64,000 nucleotides of DNA from Papaver somniferum (Eukaryota; Streptophyta; Magnoliopsida; Ranunculales; Papaveraceae), in assembly GCF_003573695.1 (NCBI RefSeq), contig NC_039362.1, positions 115,237,120 through 115,301,119 on the forward strand, in the 5' to 3' direction. Within the stretch, counting starts at the first letter, position 1. Every line of letters begins with the position of its first letter. Made by a program: the position numbers and the translations under genes. Below the pieces are notes generated by a model, which saw only the letters and a list, made by a program, of their open reading frames with translations, was not told the origin of the DNA and made no database searches. Below are positions 21,690 to 32,289 of the stretch, one piece after another.

Positions 21690-24061
21690 TTTTAGAGCAT
21701 TACTCGGTCAAACTCGCATGCGTTGCTATCTCAAGCATGTTTGTCAATGTTAGTGATCAAAACTATAAGTATTGATTTCTAGTCTATTATAGCTAAGGTC
21801 TCGGACTAGGATAAAAAGTGTAGTTGAGCTCAAGAACTCCATGGCAATCATCATACAAGACGAAGGACTGCTCAAGGAACTGTGGAACTTCATCGACTAA
21901 AAGGTATGTGGAGACTTGAACTTATCTATCACTCAAAAGTCTATTTATTCTATCTCCTATCTTGAGACAAAAGTCGTTTTGCTATATAGACTTTGATTAT
22001 ACACATTTGGTATTTCGAGCCGAGTTTATCTCGCCTATCTATTTCTCGAAATATGTGTTGGTAAGCTTTCGCTTTAGCCAAATTAATCTTTACCTAGTGA
22101 CAAAAGTCATGTTATGTTTCAATCACTTTGAAAATTGCTCTGACGAAAAATGGTTTGTGAATAACAACTATATAACGTCCTCTGAGAATGTTTCAATGAT
22201 TGAAATGAGAGTTTAGATTATATAACCATTGGTGGATATAAGCATTATTGTGGAAACACATATATGTATAAGTCCTTATTCCTTGAACCGAAGATTGCGA
22301 ACTTTGTTGATCAAGACAATCGAAATAAGAGCCGTGAACTCAGTCCGCGAACCCAGTCCGCGAACTGGTGGAAGTTCTCGACCCGAGAAAATCTGCTGGA
22401 GTTTGTGAACTCCTTCCGGGAACTTAAGTCCGTGAACCCAGTCCGCGAACTTGAGTTGGTTATATCTAAAGACGATCGTTCTTGAATTCATGTTTATATA
22501 AACTAAGGAATGCTTTTGCAAACAGTGGCTATAAAGTTCATGAACCGGTTCGAGTGAATCAAATTGTTTTTGCTTCTATTGTGTCTTGTGTAGTTACATA
22601 AGATCTAAGCAATTGAAAAACTCTCTAACTAGTTCATTTCATTCATTTGAACTAGCTATGGTGAAGAAGAATATGGTTGATATGAAATTGCTCATATAGC
22701 TAACCATTTGGTTAACTATTGTTGAACCAACAAATGTACATGTTTGGGTACGGTTACACAATCCTATAAACGTGCATTTCATTTTTGTGTAACACGCTAA
22801 GTTTTCGATCTAACAGTTGAAAGATATTAGCTTGAATCTAATAAGTTTTTCATATAACGGTGAATATTGAATGCTTTGTTACTAAGATGACATTGCTTGC
22901 AAAACCTGATTTGAAAGACTATATAAGGGAGAACTCTAGCAACTGGGAAACCTAATTCCCACACCTTACGTGTGATACTAGTTGTATTAGCTAGAGTCGA
23001 TTCTCCTTTAACCTTTGGTTTCTTCTCTAAACCAGGTTAACGACTTAAAGACTTCATTGGGATTGTGAAGCCAGACCGATACTACTTTCTCGTAGTTGTG
23101 TGATCTGATCTTGTTGTGTCTATCGTACGAATACAATCGTAAGGATTGGATTGATATTGATATCTCCGATAGGCAAGATAAAAAGTAGTCACAAACATCT
23201 TCGTCTCATCGTTTGTGATTCCACAATATCTTCTTTCGCCGCGTCGGTTAATATTATTGTGAGGTGATTGATAATACTAGGCTGTTCTTCGGGAATATAA
23301 GTCCGGGTTATCAATTGGTTCATGTTCACCTTGATTTATCAAAAGACGGAACAAAAATCGTACGTATATTCGTGGGAGACGTATTTATCTATTATCGTAG
23401 ACTTTTCCGTGTGATAATGTTTTGTTTATTAAATTCTTCGACTTTGGGTCATAGCAACTCTTAGTTGTGGGTGAGATCATCTAAGGGAATCAAGTGCGTA
23501 GTATCCTGCAGGGATCAGAGACGTAGGAACATAACTGTACCTTGGATCAGTGTGAGATTGATTGGGGTTCAACTACAGTCCAGACCGAAGTTAGTTTGAA
23601 GTAGTCTAGTGTCTGTAGCGGCTTAATACAGTGTGTGTTCAATCTGGACTAGGTCTCGGGGTTTTTCTGCATTTGCGGTTTCCTCGATTACAAAATTCTG
23701 GTGTCTGTGTTATTTCTTTTCCGCATTATATTTTGTTATATAATTGAAATATCACAGGTTGTGCGTTGTTCAATCAATTAGAATATCCGACCTATTGGTT
23801 GTTGATTTAAATTGATTGACACTTGTATATTGGTCTTTGGTACCATCCAAGTTGTCTCTCTAGTATTTGATAAAGACTCGCAGATTTCTATTTGCTTGAG
23901 TATATATCAAATCGAGAGATTGAGATATAAACTCCTTGATATACTTTTTATCTAGATTGAGTCTGACTGTCTAGTTGATTCTCTAGAAAGTATATTGGAT
24001 TTTGTCCATACAGATTGCTAAGTGAAATATTGGGTGTGGTTGTTGTACCCCCACTTTTTCA
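21690..24061 (+). repeat. 5' LTR of the copia-type element (2372 bp)
   Basis: Matches 27677-30050 closely. The first two bases are TT where the 3' LTR has TG, a point change at the terminus. It ends 'cccccactttttca'. It has a TATA box 'tatataagg' at 22920-22928 and repeated 'cagtccgcgaac' phrases near 22340-22450. Confidence 0.92.
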
Positions 24062-24062
24062 A

Positions 24063-24077
24063 TTGGTATGAGATCAG
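24063..24077 (+). other. Primer binding site, tRNA-iMet type
   Basis: 'ttggtatgagatcag' starts right after the 5' LTR. The usual plant copia site is TGGTATCAGAGC, so this copy has changes at two or three positions. Confidence 0.75.
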
Positions 24078-24127
24078 GCAAACACGTTCAAGACCACACA
24101 AGTCTGTGTTTGTAGCGATCTGACTCT

Positions 24128-25019
24128 ATGGACAAGAGTATTATCTCTGATAAACGCGTCACCAGAAAAAAAATATTATGTCTCATCTACATCTATTAAA
24201 GAGAAAGATTCCTCAATCTCAAATATAGACGAACCCTGTGTTCAAACTAGACAGACAGGCTCCGACATGTGTTTTTCCGATTTCCCTTCAAAAGAGTCCT
24301 TCTCTCTAATTGAACGGGAAACAGCTAAAGAGTGTGAATTTATGTTAAATTACGTTAAAGATCAAGCTGATCGGTTGAAACAACTTGTCAAAATTCTTCT
24401 TGGAGAAATAAGAGACTATAATTCCAAAAACTCTGAAGCTTTGCCTTTATCTCTTCTTAAGGCAAGTCTTGAAAGGGATATCTTGGAAATTAAACATCTC
24501 TTGAACCAGCTCTCAATTCAAGGATATTTCAGGAAGTTCTATAGACCTTCGTCATCAACTACTGTTGTGACTAAGGAAGATCCAGAAGAAAAATCAGTGT
24601 CCTCTTCTTGTGTAAAAGACGTGCCTATACCCTCTTGTCAAAAATGTTGCACATCACATGAAAAGAGGAAATCCTCACAGAGTGGTAAGATAGTACTTTC
24701 TAACGTTCAGAAACTATGTCCTTGTTATGTTTCAAGAGGACCCGTCATAAAAATGAGAAACTCTAGGTTGAGTAACAATTCCCGTGTTCATCTTCAACCC
24801 ACCTTTGACGTAATATTCAAAGGAATAACTGACTTTCATATGTCTAAACCAATTGGTTTCAAAACTCAGCCTGTGTATCCTACCAAGAAAGTCAGTTCTG
24901 TGAGTTCCTTAAATGCTCTGACTCAGAACAAATGTCTTAATAATCTAAGAGAAGATCATAATCTTTCCATCTTAAAAAAGGGAGTTAATGATACTTTTGA
25001 TGTGAACAAGATATCATGA
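24128..25019 (+). CDS. gag-like protein of the copia-type element, one frameshift
   Basis: The open frame 24267-25019 encodes 250 residues. A first part with 'MDKSIISDKRVTR' from ATG 24128 joins it if one base of the eight-A run at 24166-24173 is discounted, so the full gene was longer. The N-terminal half is predicted helical and charged (Glu/Lys/Leu repeats). The middle is Ser-rich with a Cys cluster (CQKCCTSHEKRK, about residues 127-138), and the C-terminal part is basic. No CCHC zinc knuckle of the standard spacing is present. The place right after the primer site argues for gag or a gag replacement. I do not recognise the family. Confidence 0.5.
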
Positions 25020-25638
25020 AAATGCCGATATCCTTCAGGTAAGAATCAATTCTCTGAGTCATATTTCTGTAAGGATGAATTTTATGATTACCATTCACAT
25101 CATAATGGTTTTCCTCCAACAGTTCGTAAGAAAAAGGATAGCCAAGAGCAATGTCCATTTAATGAGCCAATGGCTCATACTTGTGTTAATTAATCATAAG
25201 GTTGAAATCTCGCTTGTGAAATCCTAACTGAGTGAGAATTGATTAGGTATACTTTTGTAAAGTGTCACTGATTATCTAGCTAATCTCTTATCGTTCTTAG
25301 ATGGATCATCAGGTAGCACCTTTACATAAGTATTTGTTGTAAGTTTGTCCTTGTTTTTCATTTTTCTCTGGGCTCTATGCCTTCTTCTTTTGATTGTAGT
25401 TTTTGAAAAATAAAAGCATGGACTTTTTCAATCAACAAAGTGTTGTTTCCAAACATTCCTTTTGTAAGAAGTTTATGGACCCCCTTCTTACGGGTACACG
25501 TACGGTTTTTGGGTTCTCTCACAAACCAATCCTGTAAACCCTAAGTCTCTCGAAACTTGTTTATATACCTACCCTATTGAGTTGAATATGTCCACTCTAG
25601 GCTGCCTGTTGACAATGGCTTATCCTTCCTGCTCTTGA

Positions 25639-26019
25639 GATTTACCTGAAGACTTTGTTGATAATGCGGTATATTTCGAATTCGCTAAAGAGAAGGGAAC
25701 CTTTGTTGAATCTGAAGGATCTTTTCCTCAATCTCCTGATTCCTACTAGGATATTGAGGAGGTTGAAGATATTTCGTCTAAAGTAGTTCTTGACTTTCTC
25801 AAAAAAATTGAGGATGCAAAACAGCAGCTTGTTGATACAATGAAGTGTCTTGATGTGGTAAGAACTGAGTTGAAAAAGGTAAATTATGACCTTGTTCTCA
25901 TGAAGACCCGTGTTAAAGAACTTACCAATAAGGATATTCTCTCCAATGTTGCAGAGGATGTTGTCGTTCATAAGCTCCAAGACCTCAAGACTCATGAGGA
26001 TCCTAAATCGTCTATTTGA
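25639..26019 (+). pseudogene. Coiled-coil frame in the copia-type element, one stop
   Basis: This frame runs 127 codons to TGA 26017-26019 with one internal TAG at 25747-25749. The part after the TAG is rich in Lys, Glu, Leu and Val with heptad-like spacing (for example 'DFLKKIEDAKQQLVDTMK'), which suggests a coiled coil. An ATG-started piece upstream (25588) is out of frame by one base. No enzyme motif is seen. It may be the C-terminal part of an unusual gag or a separate protein of the element. Confidence 0.45.
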
Positions 26020-26579
26020 CTTCAGTTCGTGTCCGGCTTTGGCATAGGAGTCTGGTTTTTATTTAGATTGTTTAGTTTTTTGTCTAGTAAATCTTCTATT
26101 TTCTTGTTTTGTTAGAAGAATAACTAGAAGTTTGGAATAGCCATTATTGTGATTACACATAGCTATGTCCAACGTTTTCATCTTCATGTTTTTAGATTTA
26201 TTTGTTTAAATTCTAAATTGTTTGGAAGATGATTTTTGCAGTATTAATCTTTATGGTTTTATATATTTCAAATTGTTATGGGATATGTGTGTTTGCGTCC
26301 GTGAACTATGATTGTCCCATACCTTGTCAAAAGTAAAGTCTTTCGTAAGTCGATATGCATGTATTGATAAAAGAATGAAGGGACTTTTGCCAAATACAAA
26401 AGTTAAGTCTATTATGTCAATTATTGATGGAAGATGGGTTAAAATCTTTTGTTTACAAGGATTATGTCTATTGTATGTCATTGTGCAAATGGTGATGGAA
26501 AATAGAATGAGTCCTTGCTTATTCCACGGTATTAGGTCGATCTCTGATCCACAATTTTTGTGTATATACTGTGTTGTTC

Positions 26580-26900
26580 CATAAGGTGTCTTATGATTGA
26601 GGTCTATCGACTGGGTTATTGTTTTGGCTTAGTTGTTTCTCCGTAAGGTACTTTATGTCGAGCATATTCAACTAAATTAGTCATCTTGTTTGGTTATTTA
26701 GTTGTTGCTCCGTAAGTTTTCTTATGTCGAGCATGACCAATTAAATTGATTACTTTTTGTGATTAGTTTGGTTGTGTATTCCGATTAGATTAATTATGGG
26801 TTCTCTTGTGAATAATCTAATTGATTATTTTTGAGTCTTCATAAGTTCACTTATGTTGAGCATTTTCGGTTAAATTAATCATGAATTCTCTTGTGGTTAA
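26580..26900. repeat. Degenerate repeats 'ctccgtaagxxxcttatgtcgagcat'
   Basis: Three diverged units near 26637, 26710 and 26837 share 'ccgtaag', 'cttatgtcgagcat' and an AT-rich tail 'aattaaattgatta'. They lie in the 3' non-coding part of the element. Confidence 0.55.
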
Positions 26901-27663
26901 TTTAATTGAGTATTTTGGATTCAAATTCATACTTGTATGTGATTTGTTATGTCCAAAGAAACCCTTCTTTTTTTTCGAAATTAAGGTCGCTCTTGTTGTT
27001 CTTTCGGGAATGACATATTATGGGGGAGAGTTCTTAATTGAACTTGTGCTTAATTGCCAAATCTTTGTGGGGAGTGCCGCTGTGGAATATTATAGGGGTT
27101 ATCTTGTATCTTTAAAATCCTTGATGAATGCATTTAGCTTTGGCTATATGATTGCATCTAAATAAGTCGATATATGCTTTATTTTGGTCATGAAATATCT
27201 CTTTCGGAAATTTCATTAGGATCCCGTTCTTGTACCTTTGCCAATTTTATTGACAAAAAGGGGGAGAATTAATATGTAGTTCACACTACAGATACATATG
27301 GTTTTCAGATCATTATGTAAGGGGGAGTGGTTTCCATGTGAGATGGAGTATTGACTAAGGAGGAGTGATACATATCACCATAGTATTGTTGTTGAAGTTG
27401 TGATACAATTGAACTTTGACGATGTAAAATGATACTATGACACTGTATAACAATGATCGAGAATTATGTTTTCTCATTGTTATAGCTACGGATTTCAACA
27501 ACGATGATGCCGAACTTACAACCTTTGGGATCATTGGAGTACTTGAAAGTGACGAAGATTTCGAGTAATGTTGAAGATTAGACATGTGGAATAGGGGCTA
27601 CAAAAGTTAATTTATTTCTTTTTTGTATTCCATATGTATTAATAGTTTTCTCACTAAAATTGA

Positions 27664-27676
27664 CAAAGGGGGAGAT
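27664..27676 (+). other. Polypurine tract of the copia-type element
   Basis: 'aaagggggaga' immediately before the 3' LTR. Similar tracts lie at about 27257 and 27320, as is common in SIRE-like elements. Confidence 0.8.
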
Positions 27677-30050
27677 TGTTAGAGCATTGCTCGGTCAAAA
27701 TCGCATGCGTTGTTATCTCAAGCATGTTTGTCAATGTTAGTGATTAAAACTATAAGTCTTGATTTCTAGTCTACCATAGATAAGGTCTCGGACTAGGATA
27801 GAAAGTGTAGTTGAGCTAAAGAACTCCATGGCAATCATCATACAAGACGAAGGACTGCTCAAGGAACTGGTGGAACTTCATCAACTAAAAGGTATGTGGA
27901 GACTTGAACTTATCTATCACTCAAAAGTCTATTTACTCTATCTCCTATCTTGAGACAAAAGTTGTTTTTCTATATAGACTTTGATTATACACATTTGGTA
28001 TTTCGAGCCGAGTTTATCTCGCCTATCTATTTCTCGAAATATGTGTTGGTAAGCTTTCGTTTTAGCCAAATTCATATTTACCTAGTGACGAAAGTCATGT
28101 TATGTTTCAATCACTTTGAAAATTGCTCTGACGAAAAATGGTTTGTGAATAACAACTATATAACGTCCTCTGAGAATGTTTCAATGATTGAAATGAGAGT
28201 TTAGATTATATAACCATTGGTGGATATAAGCATTGTTGTGGAAACAATATATGTATAAGTCCTTATTCCTTGAACCGAAGTTTGCGAACTTTGTTGACCA
28301 AGAGAACCGGAACAAGAGCCGTAAACTCAGTCCGCGAACCCAGTCCGCAAACTAGCGGAAGTTCTCGACCCGAAAAAATCTGCTGGAGTTTGTGAACTCC
28401 TTCCGGGAACATAAGTCCGCGAACCCATTCCGCGAACTTGAGTTGGTTATATCTAAAGACGATTATTCTTGAACTCATGTTTATATAAACTAAGGAATGC
28501 TTTTGCAAACCATGGCTATAAAGTTCATGAACCTAAATTCGAGTGAATCAAATCGTTTTTGCTTCGATTGTGTCTTCTGTAGTTACATAAGGTCTAAGCA
28601 ATTGAAGAACTCTCTAACTAGTTCATCTGAGTCATTTGAACTAGTTATGGTGAAGAAGAATATGGTTGATATGAAATTGCTCATATGGCTAACCATTTGG
28701 TTAGCTATTGTTGAACCAACAAATGTACATGTTTGGGTACGGTTACACAAGCCTAGAAACGTGCATTTCATTTGTGTGTAACAAGCTAAGTTTTCGATCT
28801 AACGGTTGAAAGATATTAGCTTGAATCTAATCAGGTTTTCATATAACGGTGAATATTGAATGCTTTGTTACCAAGCTAACATTGATTGCAAATCCTGATT
28901 TGGAAGCCTATATAAGGGAGAACTCTAGCAAATGGGAAACCTAATCCCCACACCTTACGTGTGATACTATATGTATTAGCTAGAGGCAATTCTCCTTTAA
29001 CCTTTGGTTTCTTCTCTAAACCAGGTTAATGATTTAAAGACTTCATTGGGATTGTGAAGCCAGACCGATACTACTTTCTCGTAGTTGTGTGATCTGATCT
29101 TGTTGTTCCTATCGTAAGAGTAAAATCATAAGGATTGGATTGAGATTGATATCTCCGATAGGCAAGATAAAAAGTAGTCACAAACATCTTCGTCTCATCG
29201 TTTGTGATTCCATAATATCTTCTTTCGCCGCGTCGATTAAGATTATTGTGAGGTGATTGATAATACTAGGTTGTTCTTCGGGAATATAAGTCCGTGTTAT
29301 CAATTGGTTCTTGTTCACCTTGATTTATCAAAAGACGGAACAAAACTCGTAGCTATATTTGTGGGAGATGGATTTATCTATTACCGTAGACTTTTCTGTG
29401 TGATACAAATTTGTTTATTAAAGTCTTCGACTTTGGGTCGTAGCAAATCTTAGTTGTGAGTGAGATTATCTAAGGGAATCAAGTGCATAGTATCCTGCTG
29501 GAATCAGAGACGTAGGAACATAACTGTACCTTGGATCAGTCTGAGATTGATTAGGGTTCAACTACAGTCCAGACCGAAGTTAGTTTGAAGTAGTCTAGTG
29601 TCTGTAGCGGCTTAATACAGTGTGTGTTCAATCTGGACTAGGTCTCGGGGTTTTTCTGCATTTGCGGTTTCCTCGATTACAAAATTCTGGTGTCTGTGTT
29701 ATTTCTTTTCCGCATTATATTTTGTTATATAATTGAAATATCACAGGTTGTGCGTTGTTCAATCAATTAGAATATCCGACCTATTGGTTGTTGATTTAAA
29801 TTGATTGACACTTGTATATTGGTCTTTGGTACCATCCAAGTTGTCTCTCTAGTATTTGATAAAGACTCGCAGATTTCTATTTGCTTGAGTATATATCAAA
29901 TCGAGAGATTGAGATATAAACTCCTTGATATACTTTTTATCTAGATTGAGTCTGACTGTCTAGTTGATTCTCTAGAAATTATATTGGAGTTTGTCCATAC
30001 AGATTGCTAAGTGAAATATTGGGTGTGGTTGTTGTACCCCCACTTTTTCA
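27677..30050 (+). repeat. 3' LTR of the copia-type element (2374 bp)
   Basis: Starts TGTTAGAGCATTGCTCGG and ends cccccactttttca. Close match to 21690-24061. The short frames in it are repeated in both LTRs and have no protein family. Confidence 0.92.
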
Positions 30051-30055
30051 CATAT
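30051..30055. repeat. Target site duplication CATAT, right copy
   Basis: 'catat' right after the LTR end; it matches 21685-21689. Confidence 0.88.
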
Positions 30056-30078
30056 AACACCCCAAAACGCTAAATTTC

Positions 30079-30330
30079 TCAGGCGTCATAGGCTTTAATC
30101 CAATTCTCCTGTACCACGGGTACACTCGTCTTGCCTTTCATATCATCCAACTTGTAGTATCCTCCGGCCATTGACTTAGAAATCATAAAAGTCCCTTCCC
30201 AGTTAGAGTTTTTTGCACAATGGAGATTGCGTTTAGTTACCTTGAGAACTAAATCCCCTTCATGAAATTTATTAGGCTTGATCGTTCGTGCCCTGAATAT
30301 TTTCTGCTGGTTCGTAATTCCTCGTACAAT
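30079..30330 (-). pseudogene. Integrase C-terminal fragment, Tat-like relic
   Basis: The minus strand reads through 'KPNKFHEGDLVLKVTK', 'NSNWEGTFMISKSM' and 'GGYYKLDDMKGK' to a TGA at 30081-30079. This is the end of a Ty3/gypsy integrase, where G-D-L-V-L-K and a W-x-G/E-P-F-type turn precede the terminus. A stop lies just upstream near 30330, so only the tail is kept. Confidence 0.72.
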
Positions 30331-30419
30331 GAGATTCTATGTTTGTGGAGATTTCCAATCTTGAGGCACATATGGACACTCGTGCAAGGGAGAATATCTA
30401 GGATATTGCTTGTTGTATT

Positions 30420-30600
30420 CGGTCATCATTTCAGCAATGACTGTATCAGTGAGATGCTCGATTCGGAGAGGCTCCGTATCCAACCACTTGGTGAAATATT
30501 GCTGAGGTGAAGTTATCCATTCATAGCATTTTGCAATGGCTAGGTTGTCGGTTGAGTGAAGCCCTTGGACTAGGGGCAACATGTTTGAAAATTGATAATA
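30420..30600 (-). pseudogene. Integrase core fragment, Tat-like relic
   Basis: The minus-strand frame contains 'YEWITSPQQYFTKWLDTEPL', which aligns with the integrase core after the first catalytic Asp (F/Y-x-W-I...D-Y-F-T-K-W-x-E-A). The YFTKW block is kept. Sequence on both sides loses the frame. Confidence 0.6.
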
Positions 30601-30829
30601 TGGACGCATGAGGGGGAATAAGACTTGCATGAGTGCGGAACCTTTTGACGAAAGCATGCGCGTTTTCTTCAGGTTTTTGTGTTAGTTCCATCAAGGCCTT
30701 GACTTTCTCCAGATGCTCGAATGATGAAGTATCTTCTAGTTCTTCCGAATTAGAGCTTTCTTCAATAGAGAAATGTGCAATTGAAGGTGTTGTAGTTACC
30801 TTTTCAGCATGAATCCACGTACGTCCGAG

Positions 30830-31174
30830 GATTATATCATATCTTGGGTCCTCCCTGATTATGTGAAATTTGGTTTCCGCCCAGGTTGAACCAGTTTTCA
30901 TTTTGAGAATGATGTAGCCATACGCATCCCTGGACATTCCTTCGTGATCTCTGACTGAGACAGGAGCATGAGTGGCTTCTTATCGAGTAATGCCTGCAGC
31001 TCTGAGAGTCTTCGAAGGGATAATATTGACAGTCGTGCCAACATCGACCAACGCTCTCCTGAATTTATTTCCCTTGAGATTGACTGTGGGAAGAAGTACC
31101 CAATCATACATCTCTTTGTCAGTGACCGAAGGTTCAGGGAGTGCTTCTGGAATGGACGGACGTTTCCTGGACAC
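30830..31174 (-). pseudogene. Aspartic protease of the Tat-like relic
   Basis: The minus-strand frame 31174-30980 has 'FRRALVDVGTTVNIIPSKTL', where the family has A-L-V-D-T-G-A-(S/T)-V-N-I. The catalytic Asp remains but T-G-A is changed to V-G-T. The next frame holds the C-terminal flag 'RYDIILGRTWIH' (about 30837-30870). Two frames are needed, so it is broken. Confidence 0.78.
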
Positions 31175-31443
31175 TATATGTTCAAAAACGCAAACATGTC
31201 CTTCCTTTGAACCTTTGACAAATAAAGCAATTCACATATGTGCTCGGTCAATGATTGAACTGCTTCTTTGACTGGTTGTTCAGAGAGTGTGAAGGTTCTA
31301 ATTGGGAGAGGATTCTTGTGTACTCCTTCAGTCCCCGGTTCTCCTGAATCGGCCTTTTCTTTGAATATGCGTTTCAAAGTTCTGCAATCGCTTGTTGGAT
31401 GACTGACATACCTATGAAAGCGGCAATAGCGCGGATTCTCCAT
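31174..31443 (-). pseudogene. gag C-terminal part with zinc-binding motif, Tat-like relic
   Basis: The minus strand starts 'MENPRYCRFHRYVSHPTSDC' and goes on with 'RTLKRIFKEK', a segment that Tat-type gag proteins keep near the C terminus and that holds Cys and His residues able to bind zinc. It directly precedes the protease. From here the minus-strand order is gag tail, protease, integrase core, integrase tail. The RT and RNase H are missing between protease and integrase. Confidence 0.7.
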
Positions 31444-31599
31444 TTCCTCCTATGTCGGCTTTCTCCTAACGGGAGGTAGTTTGATCGCACTGTCTTGAAT
31501 CTATACTTCCATCGATCACCTCTTCAATGGGGAAAGGAAAGTATGGTTCTTCATGGTTATTCTGCTGACGCTGAGTCGGTGTTTGTGCGTTTCGAGATT

Positions 31600-32289
31600 G
31601 GTTATTCAACTGCGAATGACTCATGAAACGAAGTAGTAAAATAAGTTGAGTATCTATTATTAATCCATGGAATCCAGCTGGGGATTCAAGGAACGGAGTA
31701 ATGAGATAAAATGGTTATCTATTAGTAATCCATGGAATCCAGGTGAGGATCAGCCATGGAACTGAGTAATGAGATAGAATAAATTATTTTCTAGGAATTC
31801 AGTTGATGAATGACATGCTAGAATTAATTTATTTGCAGAATCTAGATATGAGATAATTGAAGCATCATACTCGTTCTGGGGGGTGTATAGTCATGGAACA
31901 ACGAGCGGAGTGACGCTCTGAAGGAGTTAAGCTCTCTAACAAATATTATGTCTAGGAACCGATCAATCATTAAGAGATTCTACACGGTCTCTCTACGTAG
32001 TCAGGGAACAACGAGCAGCGTGACGTCCTGAAGGCGTTAAGTTCTCTAACAAACATTATGTGAGCCGCCCAATCATTTTGATTCTATGTAGAGGTGATGA
32101 TGAAATGTGTGAAGCATCGAACGCTCAGCTGGGAGGCCTTTCGAGAAACAAATGTTCGCTCAGTCAGAGATCGTGAAACGGTTCACGGATCATAAAACAT
32201 GAATCGTCACATACATTCCTGAAGCCGGGTCAGAAACATGCAATATCATTATTTTACGATTTTATCCCTTACCGAAAATCCACCATCAA
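31600..32289 (-). mobile_element. Tat-like LTR start fragment (copy B-left)
   Basis: The right end 'aaaatccaccatca' is the reverse complement of the Tat LTR start TGATGGTGGATTTT. The rest matches 2608-3149 of copy A, including the 65-bp and 108-bp repeats. It lies just upstream (minus sense) of the gag-protease relic, but the LTR is not complete and no primer site lies between. Confidence 0.65.

Larger units (their letters stand above)
21690..30050 (+). mobile_element. Complete non-autonomous copia-type LTR element without pol
   Basis: Two long LTRs of about 2.37 kb (21690-24061 and 27677-30050) are nearly identical over their whole length and are flanked by a CATAT duplication. A tRNA-iMet-like primer binding site follows the 5' LTR and a 'gggggag' tract precedes the 3' LTR. 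The 3.6-kb interior encodes a 250-codon gag-like frame and a Glu/Lys-rich coiled-coil frame. No protease, integrase, RT or RNase H motif is seen on either strand. The layout (long LTRs, iMet primer site, several 'gggggag' tracts near the 3' end) resembles SIRE/Maximus copia derivatives. It would need enzymes from a partner element. Confidence 0.9.

Noticed and set aside
7732..30050. Solo LTR, Tat-like and copia-type elements as integrated viruses
   Set aside because: Layout, protease and RT motifs, primer sites and target duplications are those of plant LTR retrotransposons; no envelope or movement gene is seen.
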